This document shows, one piece after another, positions 1 to 6,043 of a stretch of 33,469 nucleotides of DNA. The position numbers and the translations under genes were made by a program. The notes under the pieces were generated by a model, which was not told where the DNA came from, searched no databases, and was given only the letters and a program-made list of their open reading frames with translations. The stretch lies in the NCBI RefSeq assembly GCF_002284535.1, contig NZ_NPKH01000021.1, forward strand, positions 1 to 33,469. Reading direction: 5' to 3'. Numbering within the stretch: the first letter of the stretch is position 1; the number at the start of each line of letters is the position of its first letter. The stretch comes from Mesorhizobium wenxiniae (GTDB lineage: Bacteria > Pseudomonadota > Alphaproteobacteria > Rhizobiales > Rhizobiaceae).

Positions 1-51
1 CTGGTGCCCCCGGACGGAATCGAACCGCCGACCTTCGGTTTACAAAACCGC
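1..51 (-). other. attL: 3' part of a tRNA-Thr (TGT) gene
   Basis: Read on the minus strand, this is a tRNA 3' half. The encoded CCA is at 4-2, the discriminator A at 5, the acceptor 3' strand at 12-6 (CGGGGGC), a T arm at 29-13 with the TTCGATT loop, a five-base variable loop, and an anticodon arm with loop TTTGTAA giving anticodon TGT at 44-42. The D arm and 5' acceptor strand (CCCCCG-type) are absent beyond about base 52, and the outermost anticodon-stem pair is mismatched. This is what a phage attachment core in a tRNA leaves at the end opposite the restored gene. The integrase starts its stop codon at 106, the normal position for a tRNA-targeting phage. Bases 52-105 hold nothing else that I recognise. 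Confidence 0.8.
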
Positions 52-105
52 TCACAAGCCTTGCAGCATAAGGCGTTGCGCCCTCTATGTTGCGTCTGTG
101 TCGCG

Positions 106-1356
106 TCAGCCCAATAGCAGCCGCTCGGCAGAGGCTAATTCGGCCTCGTCATCACCGCGCGGGAACAGGTGCCCATAGCGGTCCATCGTTAGCACGATAG
201 TTGAATGTCCAAGCCTCTCCTGCACCATCTTAGCAGGCAGTCCCAGGCCACCGTCCGCCGTGCGGTTGATGCACCATGACGCGTAGAAGTGACGAAGCGC
301 ATGCATGCCGGTGTACTTCCCGACGACGATGGGTTTGCCGTCCTTGTCGTGCTGTGGTTCGCCGCTCTCGTCCAGCGCCGGCACCGTGACGCCGGCTTCT
401 ACCTGTGTCGGGATAAGGCCGCGACGAATGATGTTGCTCAAGCCCTCGATGTTCCCGGCGCCATTCGGGAAGACAAGCTCCAGCACTGTGACCGGCTTGC
501 CTTCGTCGTCCAGCTTGCCTGTCCGCCGACGCGGGCATGTAAGCTTCCACTCCCGCAACGCGTTGACGACTGTCGGGGGTAGCGGAATGGTTCGCTCGCC
601 GGCTTCTGATTTCGGTTTTCCTATGGCGTTGAACCTATCGGCGCGCTGATGCACATGCAGCTCTCGCTTGTCTAGATCGACATCACGCCAGCGGAGCCCG
701 CGAAGTTCAGAAGCGCGAAGACCGGTAAAAATTGCCGTAAGCAGCAATGGGCGCCATCGGCCGGAGAGTGCGTTGACAATCGCCCGGATCTCTTCCCGCG
801 ACGGGATATCGACCCCGACCTTAAGCTTGCCTTTCTGGCGCTTGTCCTGGCGCTCTCCACGCCTGCGGCGGGCGCGCATGTCTCGAACAACGTTGCGGGC
901 CACGAAGCCGCGCTCCTGGGCGTCTGCCAGCAGCGTTCCTAGGCTGACCAGGATACGGCGCACCATAACGGGCGATCGACCATTCTCGCGAAGCTTGTCT
1001 TCAAATGCTCGGAGTGTGCTCACGCTTAGATCGGAAAGCCGCTCTTGGCCGATGAACGGCTTGATATGCAGATCGAGGTGCGATCGATATGCCTCGGTGG
1101 AAGAGCGCTCCAGCCCGGCATCAACAGCCCCTTTGATCCAAATATCTCCCGCTTTGGCCAGCCTGACACTATCCCTGTCCGCGACGTGGATGCCCTGCCG
1201 TATCTCGACGCCGGCACCGTCCCGGAAGCTGTCGGCATCCTTCTTTCTGGCGAAAGTCTTCAGTCGCCGGATGCCTTTGCCGTCGACATAGTCAACAACC
1301 CATGCTTCTTTCGCGATGCCTCGGCTGTTAGTCCATGTGCGCTTACGTACGCTCAT
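106..1356 (-). CDS. int: Phage tyrosine integrase
   Basis: Tyrosine site-specific recombinase of 416 residues, a normal length for a phage integrase. It would insert and, with an excisionase, excise the prophage at the adjacent tRNA-Thr site. An N-terminal arm-binding region (about 1-65) is followed by a SAM-like core-binding domain (about 66-165) and the catalytic domain (about 185-405). Catalytic residues can be placed: Arg214 in TGLRASE, His352 and Arg355 in HALRH, His384 in RLGH, and the nucleophile Tyr394 in MDRYGHLF. The set is complete, so the enzyme should be active. Its start codon overlaps the stop of the upstream Arc-like gene (ATGA on the minus strand), so both are probably one transcript. 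The gene is transcribed toward the att core. Identification is secure; the exact recombination point is not visible. Confidence 0.97.
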   Translation of the reverse strand: MSVRKRTWTNSRGIAKEAWVVDYVDGKGIRRLKTFARKKDADSFRDGAGVEIRQGIHVADRDSVRLAKAGDIWIKGAVDAGLERSSTEAYRSHLDLHIKPFIGQERLSDLSVSTLRAFEDKLRENGRSPVMVRRILVSLGTLLADAQERGFVARNVVRDMRARRRRGERQDKRQKGKLKVGVDIPSREEIRAIVNALSGRWRPLLLTAIFTGLRASELRGLRWRDVDLDKRELHVHQRADRFNAIGKPKSEAGERTIPLPPTVVNALREWKLTCPRRRTGKLDDEGKPVTVLELVFPNGAGNIEGLSNIIRRGLIPTQVEAGVTVPALDESGEPQHDKDGKPIVVGKYTGMHALRHFYASWCINRTADGGLGLPAKMVQERLGHSTIVLTMDRYGHLFPRGDDEAELASAERLLLG

Positions 1357-1973
1357 TCTTCCCCGCCCTCATCGTTCGATTGCTCGGCGCGGGTGGCGTA
1401 GGGAACAAAGCTGACCTCACCGTCCCAGCCGGCCCGGACGGTCCATGGCTGCTTGGCGTCGGCGAGAGCATTATTGATATAATTCAGATAGTCGCTGTTC
1501 CCGTCAGGAGCACTGACGCCAATCAAGCTTTCCAAAAAAACGGACAGAAGATTGATGTCGATCGACTTCGGTGGGAACGCAACTTCAAGAGCGGCAATCG
1601 CCTCGGCGTCAAGCGTTCGGTGATTCTGCTCCGCTTCCAGACTAATGCGATCAAGCAAGGGCTGGGGGATTGCTAAAACAGGGGCCGGCTTTCCGTCTTT
1701 GTTAAAGAAGCGTTTTCGGAAGTCTTCTAGCCGATCCAACTCCCATTCAAGCCGCTCTTTGTCATCGGCTAGTTTCGCTCGCTCCCGAGTCGTGGCGAAC
1801 AAGGTCTTTTGAAGCGTCGGAAAGTCTTCAAGCCGCGCCACAATCTCAGCATTCATCGAGCGGCTGTTCTTGTCTGCCGCTTCCTTAATGCGGTCTCGCA
1901 AACCAGGCGGAAGCCGAACCTGGAAGCGTTCGGCCAGCTCACTAGGGTATTTTTCGCGGTCATCGTCACTCAT
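1353..1973 (-). CDS. Arc-family ribbon-helix-helix DNA-binding protein
   Basis: Transcriptional regulator of about 206 residues. Residues 10-55 (sequence ERFQVRLPPGLRDRIKEAAD, then SRSMNAEIVARLED) have the Arc/MetJ pattern: a short beta strand FQVRLP followed by two helices. The rest is charged and helical. A second stretch near residue 105 (LLDRISLEAEQNHRTLDAEA, then IAALE) looks like a repeat of the same fold, so the protein may carry two ribbon-helix-helix units. I chose the ATG at 1973 because the 20 upstream in-frame residues would run through operator-like DNA. No strong ribosome site precedes either start. The gene lies upstream of int, overlaps its start, and faces the three inverted repeats at 1984-2072, so autoregulation and control of the divergent operon are likely (inference). 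Confidence 0.8.
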   Translation of the reverse strand: MSDDDREKYPSELAERFQVRLPPGLRDRIKEAADKNSRSMNAEIVARLEDFPTLQKTLFATTRERAKLADDKERLEWELDRLEDFRKRFFNKDGKPAPVLAIPQPLLDRISLEAEQNHRTLDAEAIAALEVAFPPKSIDINLLSVFLESLIGVSAPDGNSDYLNYINNALADAKQPWTVRAGWDGEVSFVPYATRAEQSNDEGGEE

Positions 1974-1983
1974 GCTGGGGATA

Positions 1984-2072
1984 AGTGCAACTTGCCACCA
2001 TGAAAGGCAAGAGTGCGACTTGCACTCATCCACAGTTACAGGTACTTATTGGCAATAGATGCAAGTTGCACT
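1984..2072. promoter_or_regulatory. Three operator-like inverted repeats in the left divergent control region
   Basis: Three 15-base sites share the pattern AGTGC-N5-GCACT. The best, AGTGCGACTTGCACT at 2012-2026, is a perfect inverted repeat around five bases. AGTGCAACTTGCCAC at 1984-1998 and GATGCAAGTTGCACT at 2058-2072 are degraded copies; the third is best read on the minus strand. Centres are 28 and 46 bases apart. They fill the gap between the minus-strand Arc-like gene (start 1973) and the plus-strand Xis-like gene (start 2094). CTTGCC at 1991-1996 also pairs with GGCAAG at 2006-2011. Binding by the Arc-like protein is inference. I see no convincing -35/-10 pair. Confidence 0.6.
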
Positions 2073-2093
2073 CGTGAACGAAAGGAGCACATT

Positions 2094-2285
2094 TTGCCCG
2101 TAAAATCCGACCATAGTCTGGAGTTGGTATGGGGAGCCGAAGCCATATCCGTGTTCATCGGCCGCACGCAGCGGGCGACATTTCACATGCTGGAAAAGGG
2201 CGAACTGCCGGCGCGAAAAGTTGGCGGTCGATGGGTCGCCGAGCGGTCCAACCTGACCAAGTTCTTCATGGAGGATGCCGCTTGA
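2094..2285 (+). CDS. Excisionase-like helix-turn-helix protein
   Basis: Small DNA-binding protein of 63 residues. The core (LVWGAEAISVFIGRTQRATF, HMLEKGELPARKVGGRWVAE, then LTKFF) is the MerR-type winged helix found in phage excisionases and AlpA-like regulators: a helix-turn-helix, then a K-x-GG-R-W wing. I chose TTG at 2094 as start because a good ribosome site, AAAGGAG at 2081-2087, sits six bases upstream. A longer reading from GTG at 2013 would begin inside an operator repeat and add 27 residues without family resemblance. It is the first gene of the rightward operon and faces the Arc-like gene. It could be the excisionase for the integrase or a transcriptional activator; the sequence cannot separate these. 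Confidence 0.75.
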   Translation: MPVKSDHSLELVWGAEAISVFIGRTQRATFHMLEKGELPARKVGGRWVAERSNLTKFFMEDAA

Positions 2286-2563
2286 AGTATTCCCTTCTCG
2301 TCAAGGTCGAACCGGACGGCCAGCCAATGCGCCTAGAAGGCCGCGTGGCCTGGGCCATGAAGAAGCTGATCGATGCCGGCGCCGGCGGCTGCACTCCGAT
2401 CACGCATCCCGGCCCGCGCTGGTCCGACTACGTCTTCAAAGCTAGAGCCCTTGGCTTCGTCATTGAGACCGAGCACGAAAGCCACGGCGGCCAATTCCCG
2501 GGCCATCACGGAAAGTATATTTTACACTCCGAAGTGAGTGTCCTCGAAGAGGTGAGCGCATGA
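2282..2563 (+). CDS. Small winged-helix domain protein
   Basis: Protein of about 93 residues beginning KYSLLVKVEPDG. The segment MRLEGRVAWAMKKLIDAGAG, then GCTPITHPGPRWSDYVFKAR and LGFVIET, followed by GGQFPGHHGKYIL, resembles the winged helix-turn-helix domain of small phage proteins (HTH_39-like): a helix-turn-helix with a wing ending in a beta strand. The start is TTG at 2282, which overlaps the previous stop (TTGA). GGAGG at 2270-2274 lies seven bases upstream, which makes this start convincing although it is not ATG. It overlaps the next gene by four bases. Its role is unknown; the setting between an Xis-like and a replication-like protein suggests early regulation. Confidence 0.65.
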   Translation: MKYSLLVKVEPDGQPMRLEGRVAWAMKKLIDAGAGGCTPITHPGPRWSDYVFKARALGFVIETEHESHGGQFPGHHGKYILHSEVSVLEEVSA

Positions 2564-3078
2564 AGGGGAAAAATCCTCCGGGCGAGCACTTCACGAAGAT
2601 CATCCGGCACACACATGAGTGGCCAGCGTGGCGCGCGCTGTCGTCATCCGCACAAGCGGCCTATCCCTGGTTCAAGTTCGAGTGGCGCGGGACCGACAAG
2701 AACAACAATGGCAAACTTCGGCTAAGTGTGCGCCAATTGGCGCAGCGGATGGGAGTTCGGCCCGATACCGCCGCCGAAGCCATCCGCGAGTTGCAGCGGA
2801 AGGGCTACCTGTTCCAGACGGAAAGCGCCTGCCTCGGCGTCGATGGTGCGGCAAAGTCTCCTGCCTGGGAGCTGACCGAATTAAAGCTGCCGGGGACCGA
2901 CAAAACCCAGGATGGGCGGAAACTGTACCGGGAATGGCAACCCGGCAAAGACTATCCTGTGCAAGCTGCCGGCGCCAACAATCCACGCGGCGAGAATGGC
3001 CGAAGAACAAAACCCCGTCATGAAAACCGTGACGGTCCTGTCCTGATTTCCGTGACGAAAAACAGGGTGGCGTCATGA
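2560..3078 (+). CDS. Winged-helix protein, possible replication initiator
   Basis: Protein of 172 residues with an N-terminal winged helix: SSAQAAYPWFKFEWRGTDKN, NNGKLRLSVRQLAQRMGVRP, then DTAAEAIRELQRKGYLFQTE. This has the look of O-like or plasmid-type phage initiators and related regulators. The C-terminal tail (about 140-172) is basic and low in complexity; it contains RHENRDG and VTKNR because it is translated from the DNA repeat cluster at 3016-3067. An initiator gene containing its own origin is the lambda O arrangement, and that is the main reason for the proposed role. No helicase or primase gene is present in the window to support it further. An alternative is an early repressor with its operators in the 3' end. 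Start by ATGA overlap with the previous gene. Confidence 0.6.
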   Translation: MKGKNPPGEHFTKIIRHTHEWPAWRALSSSAQAAYPWFKFEWRGTDKNNNGKLRLSVRQLAQRMGVRPDTAAEAIRELQRKGYLFQTESACLGVDGAAKSPAWELTELKLPGTDKTQDGRKLYREWQPGKDYPVQAAGANNPRGENGRRTKPRHENRDGPVLISVTKNRVAS

Positions 3079-3154
3079 AAACCGTGACAGCCTGTCCCAA
3101 AAAGCGTGACGAAATCAGGGGTTTGCCAACACAAACCGTCACGGTTTTCGTGAC
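3016..3154. repeat. Iteron-like repeat cluster, candidate replication origin or operator array
   Basis: The 17-base unit GTCATGAAAACCGTGAC occurs at 3017-3033 and 3073-3089 in direct orientation, and inverted with one mismatch at 3138-3154 (GTCACGGTTTTCGTGAC, itself a perfect 6-5-6 inverted repeat). Two shorter units, CGTGACGAAAAACAGGG at 3051-3067 and CGTGACGAAATCAGGGG at 3105-3121, alternate with them. An AT-rich stretch follows at 3155-3180. The cluster spans the end of the winged-helix gene and the gap before 3196. Repeats with an adjacent AT-rich segment fit an iteron origin; an operator array is the alternative. Confidence 0.65.
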
Positions 3155-3195
3155 ATCCTTATTCTACCATATCCATATCGTTCGGGGGGGCCGCC

Positions 3196-3489
3196 ATGCA
3201 GACACAGTTTAACTGGTCGGCTCCCTGCCAAGTGATCCTGTTCCCAATGGGAAAACGGGTCGGCCGCATTCGATCGACCGCCGAAAAGATGCTTGCCAAG
3301 CCAACCGACAGGGCGGCGGAATCCTACCGCGATCAAGTCACCGATGGTCTCATCCGGCAAATGGCGAGGACCGGCCTGTCGGTCAGCGAACAAGACGAGC
3401 ACTTGGGCGCGTTCTGGTCGGCCGTCCAGGCGGAAATTATCAGGCTCACTTATCGAAGCACCCAACCAGAGGGAGGCCATGTCGCATGA
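3196..3489 (+). CDS. DUF6074-like small protein
   Basis: Protein of 97 residues with the pattern of a small family I know from rhizobial prophages (DUF6074): an N-terminal strand VILFPMGKRVGRIRSTAEKM, a spacer AAESYRDQVTDGLIRQMARTG, and a helical end EHLGAFWSAVQAEIIRLTYR. Function of the family is unknown. It is mostly helical, without membrane segments or catalytic motifs. It is the first gene after the repeat cluster and begins a tightly packed run of early genes; the next gene overlaps its stop by four bases. The G-run at 3184-3190 is the only ribosome-site candidate. Early-gene position suggests a host- or replication-directed role, which is inference. Confidence 0.7.
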   Translation: MQTQFNWSAPCQVILFPMGKRVGRIRSTAEKMLAKPTDRAAESYRDQVTDGLIRQMARTGLSVSEQDEHLGAFWSAVQAEIIRLTYRSTQPEGGHVA

Positions 3490-3920
3490 CCGCACAGATA
3501 GAAATCCAGCCGGGCCAATGGGTGCTGGCATACGTCGACCAGTTTTGCACCGCCTACATAGACGATGACATGCCGCGCGCCCTGGAGCGGCTGACCTCTG
3601 GCGGATCGGGTTGGGCTTGCCTATCGCCGAAACGGCCTTGGGAACAATTCATGGTCAGCTTCGTGGCCAAGGCGATGCCGAAAACATGGGAAAACGAACA
3701 CGGATGGCGTGGGCGCCGCTCGTTCATCATCGCCGTGGCTGACACCCAGGCCGAAATGCTGGCGCTTCGTGATGAGCTGTTCTCCATCGGCTTCGTGGCT
3801 GACAAGCAGATTGAGGAAGAAACGGCTCGGGTGATGGCTGACTTCGAGCGCGCGACCAAGGCTGACGCTCTGGCCAAGATCCACGCGGCGTTGCCGCATA
3901 TGTTTCCGGCGGTCGCATGA
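3486..3920 (+). CDS. Hypothetical early phage protein (144 aa)
   Basis: Not recognised. The protein is 144 residues, soluble, with a mixed alpha/beta N-terminal half rich in tryptophan (GQWVLAYVDQF, GSGWACLSPKRPWEQF, WENEHGWRGRRSF) and a helical C-terminal half starting near AEMLALRDELFSIGF. It starts by ATGA overlap with the previous gene and ends with the same overlap into the next one, so translation of the cluster is likely coupled. Reading frame, GC-rich third positions and junctions support a real gene. No motif suggests an enzyme. Confidence 0.7.
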   Translation: MTAQIEIQPGQWVLAYVDQFCTAYIDDDMPRALERLTSGGSGWACLSPKRPWEQFMVSFVAKAMPKTWENEHGWRGRRSFIIAVADTQAEMLALRDELFSIGFVADKQIEEETARVMADFERATKADALAKIHAALPHMFPAVA

Positions 3921-4318
3921 CCGTAATCGAGAATGAAGACGGCTTCGTCGTGGTCGACGGCACCAATGTGTTGGCTGGCCCATTCCCGACCAATGCAGAG
4001 GCATGGCGCGCGTCTGATCGGATGGACGGTTCGCCCGTATCGCCAGCCGAAAAGCGGGCGGACTGGATAGCGACCAAGATCCTGTCGAGCGGGCCGGCGC
4101 CGATCGCTCCGAAGAAGAAGACCAAGCGTGAGCGCAAGCAAGCCAAAGCCGCGGCGAAGGCTCCTCGCTGGGTTCGCGACATCGCGGCGGCGAAGTTCGA
4201 TCCGCACGGCAATCGCCAGCATCGGGAATGGCAGCTCGGCACGTTCGGCCCGGCGTCGCCTGTGCGGCAAGTGAACATCGCCGACTATCTCGCGGAAGGG
4301 GGCGGCCATGACCATTGA
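3917..4318 (+). CDS. Hypothetical early phage protein (133 aa)
   Basis: Not recognised. It is 133 residues with two parts. The N-terminal part (1-45) is a short beta-rich unit, VIENEDGFVVVDGTNVLAGP, followed by a helix (NAEAWRASDRMD). The middle (about 78-95) is strongly basic, PKKKTKRERKQAKAAAKAPR, which suggests nucleic-acid binding or a flexible linker. The C-terminus is neutral and ends GGGHDH. It overlaps the previous gene by four bases and the next by eleven. Function cannot be assigned. Confidence 0.65.
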   Translation: MTVIENEDGFVVVDGTNVLAGPFPTNAEAWRASDRMDGSPVSPAEKRADWIATKILSSGPAPIAPKKKTKRERKQAKAAAKAPRWVRDIAAAKFDPHGNRQHREWQLGTFGPASPVRQVNIADYLAEGGGHDH

Positions 4319-4679
4319 AGAGCGTAGGGCGCGTGAGAGGCTCGAACGAGAAAATCCCTGGCGGCCGATCGGCGAAGCAAAACCGGACGGCATGATCTGC
4401 GAGCTGCGCAAGAGCAACCTCGTTGAATTTGGCCGGGGGCGTTTCTTTCTGCATGACGGCCGTTGGTTCCGCATCGAACCGCCGGAGCCGATGAACGCAA
4501 GATTTGACCATCTGATCGAATACCGTCCGACAGGCGTTACCCTGAGCAAGGATCGTCAGGCCTCCGTAATCGAGCGCGCAGAGCGCGGGCGCTACGAGCA
4601 CCGCGGAGGGGAAGTCTACGAGAAGCCCAAGCCCTACAAGCTCTATTGGCGGGCCGACGATGCGAAAGGCAAGAAATGA
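4308..4679 (+). CDS. Hypothetical early phage protein (123 aa)
   Basis: Not recognised. It is 123 residues, soluble and charged. The N-terminus is helical and basic (IEERRARERLERENPW), followed by a beta-rich middle with repeated aromatic residues (GRGRFFLHDGRWFRIEPPEP) and a C-terminus rich in lysine and tyrosine (EKPKPYKLYWRADDAKGKK). It overlaps the previous gene by eleven bases and the NusG-like gene by four (ATGA at 4676). Placement directly upstream of the antiterminator candidate suggests co-expression with it. Confidence 0.65.
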   Translation: MTIEERRARERLERENPWRPIGEAKPDGMICELRKSNLVEFGRGRFFLHDGRWFRIEPPEPMNARFDHLIEYRPTGVTLSKDRQASVIERAERGRYEHRGGEVYEKPKPYKLYWRADDAKGKK

Positions 4680-5203
4680 ACCAGCGCGCAAAAATCAATT
4701 GTTGGTATGTGGTCCAGTCCTCGGTGTCGTCGGAACGCAAGGCGTCTGATGAGCTGAAGCGGGCTGGCTACGATGTGTTTTGTCCGGTGTGGCGCAAGGA
4801 AATCAGACACAACCGCACCAAGAAGTGGACGACAAGGGAGTTCCCGCTGTTCTGCCGCTACATGTTCGTGAGGCTGGCTGCGCCTGATCGTTGTTCTGAG
4901 CTGGATGATGTTGATGGCGTCGACAAGGTGTTGCGGGTGCAAGGTGTTCCGGTGCCGGTGGATGACGATGTCATCGTGCGGATTCGGCGGGCAGTGGACA
5001 GCGGCGCCTTTGATGAGACGCGGGAACACGGCTACCGCCTCCATGCCGGCGACAAGGTGCGGATTGCCGAAGGGCAGTTCCTCGGCCTGGAGGGCCTGAT
5101 TGACGCGGTAAAGGACAGCCGGAAAGCAAAGGTGCTGGTGTCGATCTTCGGCCGATCGGTGCCGACAACGATAGAACTTGAAAATCTCGCAAAGGTAGCG
5201 TAA
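4676..5203 (+). CDS. NusG/RfaH-like transcription antitermination factor
   Basis: Protein of 175 residues, the usual length for a NusG paralogue. Residues about 8-95 form an NGN domain: the first strand is CWYVVQSSVSSERKASDELK, followed by GYDVFCPVWRKE and then PLFCRYMFVRL, the strand-turn typical of NusG and RfaH. Residues about 120-175 form a KOW domain: GDKVRIAEGQFLGLEGLI, then KAKVLVSIFGRSVPTTIELE. NusG-family proteins bind the clamp of RNA polymerase and reduce pausing or termination. The gene is the last of the early cluster and directly precedes packaging and virion genes, so I infer a late-operon antiterminator that replaces a lambda-Q-like factor. The start is ATG at 4676, overlapping the previous stop; an in-frame ATG at 4646 would overlap 34 bases and break the coupling pattern. 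Confidence 0.85.
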   Translation: MNQRAKINCWYVVQSSVSSERKASDELKRAGYDVFCPVWRKEIRHNRTKKWTTREFPLFCRYMFVRLAAPDRCSELDDVDGVDKVLRVQGVPVPVDDDVIVRIRRAVDSGAFDETREHGYRLHAGDKVRIAEGQFLGLEGLIDAVKDSRKAKVLVSIFGRSVPTTIELENLAKVA

Positions 5204-5206
5204 TAC
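5178..5206 (+). promoter_or_regulatory. Candidate late promoter
   Basis: TTGAAA at 5178-5183 (five of six -35 consensus bases) is followed after 17 bases by TAATAC at 5201-5206 (three of six -10 consensus bases). It lies at the very end of the NusG-like gene, just upstream of the intergenic region before the packaging genes. The -35 is good, the -10 weak, so this is only a candidate. Confidence 0.3.
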
Positions 5207-5265
5207 CACATATAGGCGATTTGCGGCTGACTGAGCGGGATCTTCGGATCACTCGCCGGGCCGAT

Positions 5266-5291
5266 GCGGGGGTAGATTTCGCCGCCCCCGC
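5266..5291 (+). other. GC-rich hairpin without T-tract
   Basis: GCGGGGG at 5266-5272 can pair with CCCCCGC at 5285-5291 around a 12-base loop. No run of T follows, so this is not a standard intrinsic terminator. It sits in the 167-base gap between the NusG-like gene and the packaging genes, where it could be an RNA signal for antitermination or processing (inference). Confidence 0.35.
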
Positions 5292-5330
5292 GCTCCGAGA
5301 CATTTTCACCAAATCCAACGGTACGGAACG

Positions 5331-5347
5331 GCGGACAAATTGTCCGC
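5331..5347. promoter_or_regulatory. Perfect 17-base palindrome upstream of the packaging genes
   Basis: GCGGACAAATTGTCCGC is an exact inverted repeat, 8-1-8. It lies 24 bases upstream of the start of the first packaging-cluster gene. An operator for a dimeric regulator or a terminase recognition element are both possible; the sequence alone cannot decide. It is downstream of the candidate promoter at 5178, so it could act as a roadblock operator. Confidence 0.45.
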
Positions 5348-5370
5348 TGTCGAGCCGGGGAGTTGTCAGC

Positions 5371-5562
5371 ATGGGCTATCTCGACAAGCGCCGCTCCAAG
5401 CTCTTGCCGGCCGCTACCAGGGCTGCACAGGAAGAGGTGCGCCGTCAAATCGCCTTGGCGGTATCCATCACCAAGCGGAAGACAAAAGCAAAAGTGAAGG
5501 CTGAGGTGCTAGAATCTCTACAGCAGGTAACCGGGGCCAGCGATGCCAGCGCCAGCGGGTAA
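5371..5562 (+). CDS. Small basic protein ahead of the terminase genes
   Basis: Not recognised. The protein is 63 residues, strongly basic and helical, [20 protein letters not shown] then [21 protein letters not shown] chose ATG at 5371 with GGGGAG at 5356-5361 upstream. A longer in-frame reading from 5221 would translate the hairpin and palindrome and has no family likeness. The 3' end overlaps the small terminase by 20 bases. Size, charge and place suggest a DNA-binding packaging accessory, which is inference. Confidence 0.5.
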   Translation: MGYLDKRRSKLLPAATRAAQEEVRRQIALAVSITKRKTKAKVKAEVLESLQQVTGASDASASG

Positions 5563-6043
5563 CCAGTTCTGGAAAGCGCGCAGTTCGCACGGGCGCAAGC
5601 CGATCTTCGCCACGCCGGATGACCTATGGACAGCGGCGAGCGAATATTTTGAGTGGGTGGAAGCAAACCCACTGTGGGAAGACAAGGTAACCAGCTTCCA
5701 AGGCGCCAATACGCACGAGCCCATCGCCAAGATGCGGGCCATGACCATTTCCGGGCTCTGCATCTTCCTCGATATCGATAAGACGACTTGGTTCGACTAC
5801 GCAAAGCAGAAAGATTTTTCCCACGTCACAACGCGCGTAGAGGAAATCATCCGGACCCAGAAGTTCGAAGGGGCTTCGGCAGACCTGCTCAATGCCAACA
5901 TTATCGCCCGCGATTTGGGGCTAGCCGACAAGTCGGAAGTTACCGGCAAGGACGGCAAAGACCTGGTTCCGGCTGACAACACCCGCGACCTTGCCCGCCT
6001 GATCGCCTTCGCGCTCGCCAAGGGACAACAGGCCAGCAAGTGA
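5543..6043 (+). CDS. terS: Terminase small subunit (P22 gp3-like DNA-packaging protein)
   Basis: Protein of 166 residues that would recognise the phage packaging site and load the large terminase. The N-terminus, [20 protein letters not shown] then [20 protein letters not shown], and the middle [20 protein letters not shown] with [20 protein letters not shown] fit the gp3-type DNA-packaging family. The C-terminus is helical and basic. It overlaps both the preceding small gene and the large terminase (GTGA at 6040). gp3-type small subunits are typical of headful packagers, so circularly permuted DNA is likely, but a cos mechanism cannot be excluded. Confidence 0.85.
   Translation: MPAPAGNQFWKARSSHGRKPIFATPDDLWTAASEYFEWVEANPLWEDKVTSFQGANTHEPIAKMRAMTISGLCIFLDIDKTTWFDYAKQKDFSHVTTRVEEIIRTQKFEGASADLLNANIIARDLGLADKSEVTGKDGKDLVPADNTRDLARLIAFALAKGQQASK

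Noticed and set aside
668..1291. Long plus-strand open frame opposite the integrase.
   Set aside because: It is the antisense shadow of a certain gene, rich in Arg and Ser, with no family resemblance. The same applies to other long antisense frames, for example 8834-10525 opposite the portal.
3016..3154. CRISPR array as an explanation for the repeats.
   Set aside because: Units are short, irregularly spaced, partly inverted and overlap a coding region; no cas gene is present.
5201..5219. TAATACCACATATAGGCG resembles a T7 RNA polymerase promoter.
   Set aside because: It lacks about three central bases of the T7 consensus, no T7-type polymerase gene is in the window, and no second copy is seen before other genes.
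5221..5370. In-frame N-terminal extension of the 63-residue protein from 5221.
   Set aside because: It would translate the GC hairpin and the palindrome, gives a low-likelihood sequence, and the ATG at 5371 has a ribosome site.
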